Shown piece after piece: positions 54,590 to 64,000 of a DNA stretch of 64,000 nucleotides. This stretch comes from Lepus europaeus. Taxonomy: Eukaryota > Chordata > Mammalia > Lagomorpha > Leporidae. The DNA is taken from contig NC_084850.1 in assembly GCF_033115175.1 (NCBI RefSeq), positions 16,089,218 to 16,153,217 of the forward strand, in the 5' to 3' direction. Numbering within the stretch: the stretch's first letter is position 1; every line of letters begins with the position of its first letter. Made by a program: the position numbers and the translations under genes. The notes beneath the pieces are model-generated. The model was not told where the DNA came from. It made no database searches and saw only the letters and a list, made by a program, of their open reading frames with translations.

Positions 54590-55800
54590 TTTCACTCTTT
54601 TTTAAAGGCTGTACAACATTTTATGATGTGGATATGATGTGGATGCAAAATAATGTAACCTACCACTACATTTTTAGTGAATATTCACTTTCCTTCTATT
54701 TTTTTTCCACTAAAAAGCAACATTTCAATAAACACCTCTGTATATATACCCTTACATACTCTTGATTTTCTTACTCTGGAACAGATTTACAGGAATGGAA
54801 TAGCTAGGTTGAAGAATGCCTGTATATCATTTGAAAATTACATGTAGTATTCCTGTATTGCTTTCTGAAAGGCATGTAATAACTTCTAAACTCTACCAGC
54901 AATGAATGGGAGTGTACTTTTGCACTTTTTCCTGCGATTACACCAACAGTTAATCTAACTGCTCTTTTTAAATTTGGCCAGTCCTACCAGTAAAATGATC
55001 CTCTTGTTGTTACCTAAGGTTGTCTGGTAGCTTACTGAGTATTTTATGAAAACAATTGTGGCTATTTGAATTTCCTTCTCTATGAGTGATTCTGCATATC
55101 TTCTGCCTATTTTTGGATAGTATCAATTTGTGAGAACTCCTTGTGTATTAGAGCTATGAGCTCTTACTCTGTTCTCTGTGCACAGCTATGTTTCCAACTT
55201 ATTGTTTATTGATTTTAATTATTTATTTGGCTTTATTATTTAATCATTTGTCTTATACTAAATTTTTAAAAATGTATATTGCCAAATGTCTTTTATAACT
55301 TCTGCTTTGATAAGTGTCTAACAGGATATCTTCACTAGTACCTTGTGCATATAGTTGCTTAGATTTTCTTGCGGGGCTTTTATGTTTTTTTTTTTTTTTC
55401 ATTTTGAAATATATCTTTACCTAGAAACTGTATCTAATTTAGGTATAATATAGAGTTACAATTCTATTTCAAAATAGCAAGTTGCATATGTAGTTTTCAT
55501 TAACAATTCAGCTTTTCCCCACTAAAATGAAATACTACCTTTGTCATGCAGTAAATGCTTATATATGGGATTTAATTCTGCATTCTCTATTTTGTTCATT
55601 TCATCTAATTTTCTCTTATTCCTGTGCCACTATCTCAGACCACATGTTTTTTTTTTTAATTTGTTTTCACTATCATGTTTTGATTTGAATATAGTGACTT
55701 TAGAGTATATTCTGATATGTGGATATTTTTCTCTCATTTTTCTTATTTTCCTAGCTATCCTAGAGTATTTATATTTTATATAAATACTAAGATTATATCA
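54590..55800 (-). mobile_element. Ancient L1 3' part (L1ME-like), antisense
   Basis: AGGAATGGAATAGCTAGGTTG, GCACTTTTTCCTGCGATTAC, CTTGTTGTTACCTAAGG, GAGAACTCCTTGTGTATTAG and, further right, TTTTCCTAGCTATCC are standard antisense L1 3' text. Confidence 0.7.
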
Positions 55801-56737
55801 TATAAATCCTCGTTTTCCCTGAGAAATTACACTCAGGATTTAAACTGAAGTTTATAAACATAATATTGACTTTGGGAGAATTTAAGTTCTATGATATCAA
55901 ATGTTATGATTCGTTCATTTATTCCTTTTTCAGATTTTGTTTTACGTTGCTGTGTGTCTGATGGTCTTTTAGGTTGCTTGGCTTCAGATTGTGGTAGTAG
56001 GCATGGTTCTGCCCCAGGTAATTCTTATCCTCCTTCAGGACAAGTAGACTAGTTAGGCTAATATCAAGGTGACTGCTGACACAAGAGGAAAAGAGGAAAT
56101 GCACAAGGCCTCTTCAGGCCTAGGCTGGGAACTAACACATTTCCACCTCATTTTACAGTGGGTCACTTGGCTGATTCTAAAACTAAGGACATGGAAATGT
56201 ACACCTTGAAAAATTTCTGGACATAAGGAGGAGTGAATAATTGGGACCAATACTATAATCCACCATATCCTAGTTATAATTTTACATTATTTAATGATTG
56301 CTGGGTTGTATTATTCAAAATATCAGCATGTGCATTCAAAAACAAGAGTGTAGTTTTTGTTTTAAGTCCCTTTGTAGGCTTGAAAATTAAGTTTAGGTTC
56401 ACCTCATAAAAAATAAATGAGGGGATTTCCCTTTTTGTTGCCTAAATAGTTTAAATGACATTGAAATTGAATTGAAATAAAACAAAGGAACCTATGAGTA
56501 ATGATGACTTTGTCAGTGGTATATATTTATTCATCATTTCATTTGCTTATGTGATAATTGGTCATTCAAATTTCCCACATATTGTTGGGTTAATATGAGC
56601 TTCTAAGAAAATTATCCTTTTTTCTCAAGGTTTTCAAATGAATAGATTAATATCTTTTATAATTATTTAAATAGTTTCTTTATTTGTGCTTATGTCTTCT
56701 TTTTCATTTCAAATCCTGTAAATATTTATTCATTGCA
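55801..56737. other. AT-rich, unassigned
   Basis: No gene recognised. Parts after 56240 may be antisense L1 relic. Confidence 0.35.
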
Positions 56738-56835
56738 TGATTAAGAAGCTGGATCAGAAGCAGAGGAACCGGAACTTTAACACTCTGATACCTAAGTAGC
56801 AGCTAAACCTGTTGCACCATGATGCCCTCTCCTAC
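56738..56835 (-). mobile_element. CSINE head fragment, antisense
   Basis: AAGAAGCTGGATCAGAAGCAG, GGAACCGGAACTTTAACAC and TGTTGCACCATGATGCC match the 5' third of an antisense CSINE. The 3' part is missing. Confidence 0.6.
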
Positions 56836-57032
56836 CAAATGTCTCAAGATGAATACTAAGTTCATTTATCTTTTTCAACTTTCTTCATTAACACTGAAGA
56901 TACTTAATATTTTTTTCTGACTATAAATTCTTTGTATCATACAATTTTTGAAATAAAGTGTTATTTTAATTGCTTTCTAGATAGTTTATAATTTCACTTT
57001 ACCCAATGGTGTTTTAGAACTATATTTCTTTT

Positions 57033-58636
57033 TTTTAAACTTTTATTTAGTAAATATAAATTTCCAAAGTACAGTTTATGGATTACAATGGCTTTCAACC
57101 CATAACTTCCCTCCCACCCACAACCCTCCCATCTCTGGCTCCCTCTCCCATTCCATTCACATCAAAATTCATTTTCAATTATCTTTATATACAGAATATC
57201 AGTTTAGTGTATATTAAGTAAAGATTTCATCAGTTTGCACCCACACAGAAACATAAAGTGTAAAATACTGTTTCAGGACTAGTTATGCTGTTAATTCACA
57301 TAGTACAACACATTAAGGACAGAGATCCTACATGGGGAGTAAGTACACAGCGATTCCTGTTGTTGACTTAACAATTTGACACTCTTGTTTATGGTATCAG
57401 TAATCTCCCTAGGCTCTAGTCATGAGTTGCCAAGGCTATGGAAGCCTTTTGAGTTCACCGACTTCGATCTTATTTAGACAAGGTCACAGTCAAAGTGGAA
57501 GTTCTCTCCTCCCTTCAGAGAAAGCTACCTCCTTCTTTGATGTCCCGTTCTTTCTACTGGATCTCACTCGCAGAGATCTTTCATTTAGGTCATTTTTTTC
57601 CCACAGTGTCTTGGCTTTCAGTGCCTAAAATACTCTCATGGGCTCTTCAGCCAGATCTGAATGCCTTAAGGGCTGATTCTGAGGCCAGAGTGCTGTTTAG
57701 GACATCTGCCATTCTATGAGTCTGCTGTGTATCCCGCTTCCCACGTTGGATCCTTCTCTCCCGTTTTTATTCTATCAGTTAGTATTAGCAGACACTAGTC
57801 TTGTTTGTGTGATCCCTTTGTCTGTTAGACCTATCATTATGATCAATTGTGAACTGAAATTGATCAATTGGACTAGTGAGATGGCATTGGTACATGCCAC
57901 CTTGATGGGATTGTATTGGAATCCCCAGGCACTTTTCTAACTCCACCATTTGGGGCAAGTCAGCTTGAACATGTCCCAAATTGTACATCTCCTCCTTCTC
58001 TTATTCCCACTCTTATATTTAACAGGGATCACTTTTCAGTTAAATTTAAACACCTAAGAATAATTGTGTGTTAATTACAGAGTTCAAATAATAGTATTAA
58101 GTAGAACAAAAAAAAATACTAAAAGGGCTAAACTATTACATTGTACATAAACAGTCAGGACAAGGGGAGATCAACTCACTGTTTCTCATAGTGTCCCTTT
58201 CACTTCAACAGGTTTCCTTTTCCTTTTTTGTGCTCGGTTAGTTGTCACCAATCAGGGAGAACATGTGATATTTGTCCCTTTGAGACTGGCTTATTTCACT
58301 CAGCATGATGTTTTCCAGATTCCTCCATTTTGTTGCAAATGACCAGATTTCATTTTTTAATGCTTTATAGTATTCTATAGAGTATATGTCCCATAATTTC
58401 TTTATCCAGTCTACTGTTGATGGGCATTTGGGTTGATTCCAAGTCTTAGCTATTGTGAATTCAGCTGCAATATACATTAAGGTGCAGACAGCTTTTTTGT
58501 TTGCCAATTTAATTTCCTTTGGGTAAATTCCAAGGAGTGGGATGGCTGGGTTGTTTAGTAGGGTTATATTTAGGATTCTGAGGAATCTCCAGACTGACTT
58601 CATAGTGGCTTTACCAGTTTGCATTCCCAACAACTC
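57033..58636 (-). mobile_element. L1, 5'-truncated in the ORF2 C-terminus, antisense
   Basis: Poly(T), ACTTTTATTTAGTAAATATAAA, C-rich tract, full-length 3' UTR (GCCAAGGCTATGGAAGCC, CCCAAATTGTACATCTCC), then the last roughly 130 codons of ORF2. The longest and least-rearranged 3' UTR in the window, useful as reference for this L1 family. Confidence 0.92.
58238..58633 (-). pseudogene. L1 ORF2p C-terminal fragment
   Basis: Encodes [54 protein letters not shown] and the C-terminal end HMFSLIGDN, nearly the same as the C-terminus at 8560-8935. Open to its natural stop. It lacks everything before the C-terminal domain, including most of the Cys-rich motif. Confidence 0.9.
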
Positions 58637-58682
58637 TAATCAGTTTCTTTGCATATCTATTTAAATTTATTTATTTATTTAT

Positions 58683-59024
58683 TTATTTTTTTGACAGGCA
58701 GAGTGGACAGTGAGAGAGAGAGAGACAGAGAGAAAGGTCTTCCTTTTTGCCGTTGGTTCACCCTCCAATGGCCGCCGCGGCTGGCGTGCTGCAGCCGGCG
58801 CACCCCGCTGATCCGATGGCAGGAGCCAGGTGCTTCTCCTGGTCTCCCATGGGGTACAGAGCCCAAGCATTTGGACCCTCCTCCACTGCACTTCCTGGCC
58901 ACAGCAGAGAGCTGGCCTGGAAGAGGGGCAACCGGGACAGAATCGGTGCCCCAACTGGGACTAGAACCCGGTGTGCCGACGCCGCAAGGCGGAGGATTAG
59001 CCTGTTGAGCCACGGCGCCGGCCT
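58683..59024 (-). mobile_element. CSINE, near full length, antisense
   Basis: TTTTTTTGACAGGCAGAGTGG, standard body and GAGCCACGGCGCCGGCC. Both flanks are (TTTA)n, and GCATAT(C/T)TATTTAAATTTA occurs on each side (58652 and 59050), so the target was A/T-rich and partly duplicated or expanded. Confidence 0.93.
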
Positions 59025-59361
59025 TTATTTATTTATTTATTTTATTTTTGCATATTTATTTAAATTTAATAGCTGTTATGTTCAGAAAAGTTCTTACATA
59101 TATGAAACAATTTTTAAATTTATTGCCTTTCCTTATTTTTCTTCCCTCTTATCCTTCTAGAAGCCATATAATCTTCAGGATTCATCCTCCAAAATCTTTT
59201 ACATTTTTTCCTTGTGATTTTTCTTAGTATTTTTGACTTTGTGCTTAGTGATTCTTCTTCTGCTTTATCTTCCAGGCCACAATATTGAGCACGATCATTC
59301 TCTTTCAAATCACCTATCTATTGACTTTGTAAATAATATATTTGCAATTTCAGGGAGTCTA
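59025..59361. other. AT-rich, unassigned
   Basis: (TTTA)n at the left, then sequence faintly like antisense old L1. No gene. Confidence 0.35.
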
Positions 59362-59728
59362 TTTTAAAATTAATTTTATTTGAGAGAGAAAGGCAGGGAG
59401 AGATGGAGAGAGGGAGAGAGGGAGAGAGGGAGGGAGGAGGGGGGAGAGAGAGAGAGAGAGAGAGATCTTCCACTGGCTGGTTCAATCCCCAAATGCCTGC
59501 AACAACCAGGGCTGGGCCAGGCTGAAGCCAGGAGCTTGGAACTCAATGCAGAGCTCCCACTTGGGTGCAGGTACCCAAGTACTCAAAGCCATCACCACTG
59601 CCTCCCAGGGTGTACATTAGCAGAAGGCTGGAAATGGGAGCAAACCAAGACCCAAACCCAGGCACTTTGATATGGGATGCAGGTATCCCAAGTGGCATCT
59701 TAACTGCTGCACCAAACAGCCATTCCCA
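59362..59728 (-). mobile_element. CSINE, old, antisense, with GA-rich stretch
   Basis: AATTAATTTTATTTGAGAGAG, GGGAGAGAGG repeats to about 59464, CAACCAGGGCTGGGCCAGGC, TTGATATGGGATGCAGGTATC and TGCTGCACCAAACAGCC. Confidence 0.85.
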
Positions 59729-60514
59729 GGAAGTTTATTTTTATGTTGAACCCGATTCTCCTTATATGCTCCTATTTTGTAATTGTTTTTGGTATTCAAG
59801 TAGACACTTGTCTCTCCTCCTACAAGTTTATTTATTCATTTGGTGGTATGTGTTACTTAAGAGACATTTCTCTGGTTGCTGGATCCACAGAGATGGCTAT
59901 AAGGTATTTTGATGTCAGCCCACTGAGGCCAGCTTATGGTAGAGGGGAGTGCCTTATGTAGTAGTAGGCCCTTGAGTTCTGGGAAATTTAGTATCTGAAG
60001 GAAGCTCAGATTTGCACTGACCTTATCTGTTCATTTGCTTTATTCCTTTTTGGCCTCTTAAAGGTCTAGGAGACCAGCAACACAGATCTGACATTGCTTT
60101 TCCAATGTCTTGTGTTGGACCTTTCTGGTGCCAGAATCAGGCCTTGCTTGACACTCAAGGGAGAAAGTCTGACAATACTTCTTTCTCCTGAGATTTCTAC
60201 AACATCTAACCCTCACTCACAATCCAGCTCTTATCCATAGGTCTTAATAGCTGAAGAGAGGTAGGGAGCCTGGAGATAGGAATGGGAAACAAGCCATGCC
60301 TATCATCATCTTTCCAGAACATTTTGTAATTTCTAAAGAAAGGAAAATGACCTTTTATTTGACGGGACTTTAGTTGCAGTACTTTCCAGGGTGTCACTTT
60401 AGCATAACACAGAAGTGGTGATGATGTTCCTATATCAGGGCATAGTTGTGAAAATAGGGCCACTAATGTATTACAGTGGTAATCAATGTAAAATGTTCAA
60501 AAACTAGGCTCATA
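59729..60514. other. Unassigned DNA
   Basis: No gene or repeat that I can support. Confidence 0.35.
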
Positions 60515-60530
60515 GAAAGCAGGAGGAGTT

Positions 60531-60849
60531 GGGGCCGGTGCTGTGGTGTAGCAGGTAAAGCTGTCACTTGCAGTGCCGGCATCCCATATGGGCGCCGGTT
60601 CTAGTCCCGGCTGCTCCACTTCTGATCCACCTCTCTGGCATGGCCTGGGAAAGCAGTAGAAGATGGCCCAAGTCCTTGGGCCTCCTGTACCTGCGTGGGA
60701 GACCCAGAAGAAGCTCCTGGCTCCATATCAGTGCAGCTCCAGCCATTGTGGCCATCTGAGGACTGAACCAGTGGATGGAAGACTCTCTATCTCTATCTCT
60801 CTGCCTCTCTGTAATCCTGCCTTTCAAATAAAATAAATCTTTAAAAAAT
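60531..60849 (+). mobile_element. CSINE, near full length, sense
   Basis: GGGGCCGGTGCTGTGGTGTAG head, GGCGCCGGTTCTAGTCCCGG box, AATAAAATAAATC tail. Perfect 16-bp target-site duplication GAAAGCAGGAGGAGTT at 60515-60530 and 60850-60865, so probably a recent insertion. Confidence 0.96.
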
Positions 60850-60865
60850 GAAAGCAGGAGGAGTT

Positions 60866-61915
60866 AGGAGAGTGAAATTATACAAGGTTCATGACTTGAA
60901 TAGGAAGTTGTGGAGGAGGTGAGGAAACAAACTCAGAAATTCTGAGAAATCTCTGGATCTAGCTGTGTAAGGCTACAAGGAAGTAGGAGCTCATAGAGCC
61001 GTGAAGCTACATTGACTGACACAGCCTCCTTAGAACAGTTAATTTTGCTTCATACCATCCTCAAAGTCTCAAATGTGTTCCTCCCAGTGGTAATCTTTAA
61101 CCTGGATCTATACAGGGAAAGGGTTTTGGGAAACCTAGTTCTCAGTGTTAACCAGAAATGGCAGTGGTAGCTGAGTTTGCAACACTTGATCCAGTGCAGT
61201 ATCCCAGCAGGAAGTACAAAGAGCAGTGTGGAATTATGGATGTGGCTAAGGAAGCCTTTGGAGAAGACTCTTCTGCCATTAGCCATAGTGTCATAGCTTG
61301 CTTGGCTGCTGTGCTTTGATGTGGTTCTCAGAAATGTCCTCTCCACTAATACCAAAGCTAGAGCATCACTCACTATTTATGGATTCTTCCAGAATCCTCT
61401 GGCCCATGCCAATCAGAGCTCTCTTCACAATAGCAGCCTGCAACAGAAAGACCTGAGTGCAAATTCTAAGAGTGCTATATATAGCTCTGAAAACCTGAGC
61501 ACACAAATTGCACTTTCTTGGCACTTTTCACTATTTGTAATGTATAATATCTAATGGTTGGGACACTTAAAAGTATGTGATGACAGTTTACATAAAGCAT
61601 CCATATAGCAATTGTCTCCTTGTTTTTGATCATTAGTCTTGCAGTCTTGACAATGCTTCTGCTGCCTGCCTACAGCAAAGCAAAATGATGCTCTTACTTA
61701 TTTCAATCCTAAGCAAGTGTGGCTCTTTAAAGGGCCTCCTCTATTACTGTCATAATCTGTAATCACTAATCTGAATTGCTATCTTCCAAAACAGGCAAAA
61801 GTAAATCCTTACTTTGCAATCTGATGTAGGGAAGAGAGGGGTGTTTTTATATATTAGAGTGGATTGAATACAGGGAAAATATAATAATGGCAATCATGCT
61901 AGACCCTTGTATTAG
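60866..61915. other. Unassigned DNA
   Basis: Two short frames (61050-61373 minus, 61321-61554 plus) have no recognisable domain. I cannot tell unique sequence from ancient repeat here. Confidence 0.35.
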
Positions 61916-61927
61916 AAAAGTGGATGA

Positions 61928-62188
61928 GGGGCTGGCACTGTGGCCTAATGGGTAAAGCCGCTGCCTGCATTGCAGGCATCCAATATGAGCTCTGGTTCGA
62001 GTCCTGACTGCTCCACTTCTGATCCAGCTCTCTGCTATGGCCTGGGACTTGCAGTGGAAGATGGCCCAAGTCCTTGGGCCTCTGCACTCATGTGGGAGAC
62101 CTGGAGGAAGCTTCTTGCTCCTGGCTTCAGATCATCCACAGCTCTGGCCATCATGGCCAACTGGGGAGTGAACTACTGGATGGAAGAC

Positions 62189-62231
<43 letters not shown>

Positions 62232-62268
62232 TGTGTGTATAACTTTGACTTTCAAATAAATCTGAAAA
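61928..62268 (+). mobile_element. CSINE, near full length, sense
   Basis: GAGGGGCTGGCACTGTGGCC head, CTGGTTCGAGTCCTGACTGC box (a near-canonical GGTTCGAGTCC pol III B box), CT then GT run (62190-62238) and TCAAATAAATC tail. GGATGAG recurs on both sides. Confidence 0.93.
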
Positions 62269-62603
62269 CAAAGGAAAGGGGATGAGACCAAGTAAAGGAA
62301 AATACATCAGAGGCTGTGTTGAGAGAAGTGGAATGGGGGAAGAATAAGGAATTGCAGAAGTAGGAAACCGAGAGGAGCCCACGAGTAGGAAGGTGGCTTA
62401 GAGAAAACCACAATTAGCCACAATAACTGCGGTAGGTCCAGTTATGACAACAATGTGATGAGCAGTTCGCTTCAACCATGTGCCACAGACATATTCTTCT
62501 GTGCCAGGGAATAATAACACCAACTGGGTTACAGTTTCAAGAGAAGGAAGGTACAGGTATAAGTATTTCATCATTAGAAACTCAGGTTTTTATTTCATTT
62601 TTT
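62269..62603. other. Unassigned DNA
   Basis: No feature that I can support. Confidence 0.35.
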
Positions 62604-62895
62604 AAGATTTATTTATTTATTTGAAAGTCAGAGTTACCCAGAGAGAGAGAGAGAGAGATATTGCTTTGGTTCACCCAAATGGCCCCAGTGGCCAGGCTGG
62701 GCCAGACTGAATTCAGGAGCCAGAAGCTTCATCTGGATCTCCTACATGGGTAGCAGGAGCTCAAGTAGCTGCTTTTCCCAGGTCATTAGCAGGGAGCTGA
62801 ATGGGAAGTGGAGCAGCCAGGACATGAACTAGTACCCATATGGATGATGATGTTGAAGGTAGCAGCTTTACCTGCTAGGCCACAATGCCAGCCCC
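62604..62895 (-). mobile_element. CSINE, antisense
   Basis: TTAAGATTTATTTATTTATTTG, (GA)n at 62641-62658, CCAGTGGCCAGGCTGGGCC and GGCCACAATGCCAGCCCC. Small internal deletions. Confidence 0.9.
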
Positions 62896-63694
62896 AGCTT
62901 GTTATTTCTTGGCCATCAGCAAGTCATTCTTCTTTCCATAAAAATATAACAGTTGTATGAACCAATGGGTACCAGGAATCTGTGGGCATGGATAAATCCA
63001 CACCCTAACCCTTGGTACTTTAAAAAGTTGTGGGAGGGTACTTCAAGCAACTACCCCAAAACACAGAGAAACCAGAGGCAAAAGTGAAGGTCACTTAAAC
63101 CATAAAGGAGAGAAAAATTCTCAGAATCTCTCCTTACTGGAAGCCTGGGAAAGGACAGGATTGGAGAGAAACAGAGAAACTGGGGTCTTTGAGGGATTTG
63201 GCATGGAAGACATTCATTAGGAATCAACAATAACTGTGAAAGGAAGGGGGAAGGGCGGGGTTGGGCAAAGCAAAAAGCTGAACTATGATGTAAGACCAAC
63301 AAAGCTCCAGCAAACAAGACAGGGAGCTCTGGAATGAGTATTGTCTATCAGAGGGGGCTATGTTGAGGAAAACTGGCCAGGCCTCACTCAGCCACTGGAT
63401 TTGGACTGCCACAGGAAGGGCATAATCTCAGTGGAAGCAGTTCTACAGTGAGGCCAACCTTTGATGGAGATGACAGCTAGAGTCTGCACACTCATCTCAC
63501 TCCCCTCAGCTGGGTACTAAGCCTCTCTTGGAAGGGGAATCTGGACAGCACACCTTTAATGTCAACCACATGGGGCATCAGGCATTGACTGTAAATGAAT
63601 CAAAGTCCAGTAAGGCCTGAGACCTCTGCTTTCACTTTATCTCTGGGAAAGTTTTAAAGAAAGTACTTGTTAGTCCATAATATTTACAAAATTC
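62896..63694. other. Unassigned DNA
   Basis: No recognised gene or repeat. Confidence 0.35.
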
Positions 63695-63866
63695 TGCCAT
63701 GGCATGTGGTGGAAAGAGCAGGGACTTTGGTAGTAGAAGGATCCCCTTGAGTCACAATCCTTGAATCAGTAGTTGTATGGTCTTAGGTAAACTGCTTCAC
63801 CTTTCTGTACTTCTTTTGTCATCTGAAAAATGTAGATAATAATAGTCACTAATTCAGAGGGTTGCT
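63695..63866 (+). mobile_element. MIR, sense
   Basis: GGCATGTGGTGGAAAGAGCAG, GTTGTATGGTCTTAGGTAAAC, CTTCACCTTTCTGTAC and GAAAAATGTAGATAATAATAG follow the MIR sense order closely. Confidence 0.75.
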
Positions 63867-64000
63867 GCCTTAATTTAGGTTTTCATCACTATAACAAATA
63901 AGATTCGTATGTAGGGATGAAATTTATTTTGGCTCACAATTTGGGAATTTTGCCATCTAAGACTGGGTGGACCCATTGGTTCAGCCACCTGATGTGGCCA
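63867..64000 (-). mobile_element. MaLR-type LTR, antisense, cut by window edge
   Basis: CTTAATTTAGGTTTTCATCAC, TATAACAAATAAG and TTTATTTTGGCTCACAATT resemble the reverse complement of a MaLR LTR 3' end. Only the first roughly 130 bp are visible. Confidence 0.5.

Noticed and set aside
60531-60849. tRNA gene suggested by good A- and B-box-like motifs
   Set aside because: The tRNA-like head is the normal 5' part of a CSINE, and no cloverleaf with an anticodon arm can be drawn.
61050-61554. Possible processed pseudogene (frames of 107 and 77 codons on opposite strands)
   Set aside because: No protein family recognised, no poly(A) tail or target-site duplication seen.

Overview
This 64 kb window reads as mammalian, non-coding DNA, almost certainly from a lagomorph and most likely a rabbit-type leporid. 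The diagnosis rests on about 35 copies of the tRNA-derived lagomorph C-repeat SINE (CSINE: head GGCCGGCGCTGTGGC, pol III B-box-like GGTTCTAGTCCC, a CT-rich stretch, tail AATAAATAAATCTT). It is supported by several L1 3' ends with one shared 3' UTR: a G-rich polypurine tract, then TTAAATAAAA and poly(A). I found no host protein-coding exon, no functional RNA gene, and nothing prokaryotic or CRISPR-like. Nearly every open frame lies in L1, SINE or microsatellite sequence.

Layout. 0-12 kb: old L1 pieces in both orientations riddled with CSINEs, and a younger 5'-truncated L1 (6.7-10.0 kb) with a readable reverse-transcriptase ORF2, followed by a second L1 3' UTR. 12-25 kb: more old L1, a MaLR-type LTR, a 36-nt U2 snRNA fragment inserted into an old L1, and a CSINE-plus-flank block at 24.4 kb copied from 12.5 kb. 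25-35 kb: less repetitive DNA with MIR, L2 and MLT1/MaLR relics and scattered CSINEs. 35.9-41.0 kb: the most unusual object, a 5.1 kb element bounded by a perfect 18-bp target-site duplication. It has an L1 5' UTR, an L1 ORF1 and an L1 3' UTR, but about 2.7 kb of non-ORF2 sequence where ORF2 should be. 41-51 kb: L2, MLT1 and MIR relics, an internally deleted L1, and a 3'-truncated 7SK pseudogene. 51-64 kb: two CSINEs tail to tail, MER5-like DNA-transposon remnants, an old L1, a younger L1 3' end, further CSINEs and an LTR cut by the window edge.

Nothing here forms a pathway. The window is a record of L1-driven retrotransposition: L1 copying itself, CSINEs, snRNA and 7SK fragments, a SINE with its 3' flank, and apparently a composite non-autonomous L1 derivative. 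Family names (CSINE, L1, L2, MIR, MLT1/MaLR, MER5) come from sequence memory without a database search. Edges of older elements are approximate to some tens of bases.
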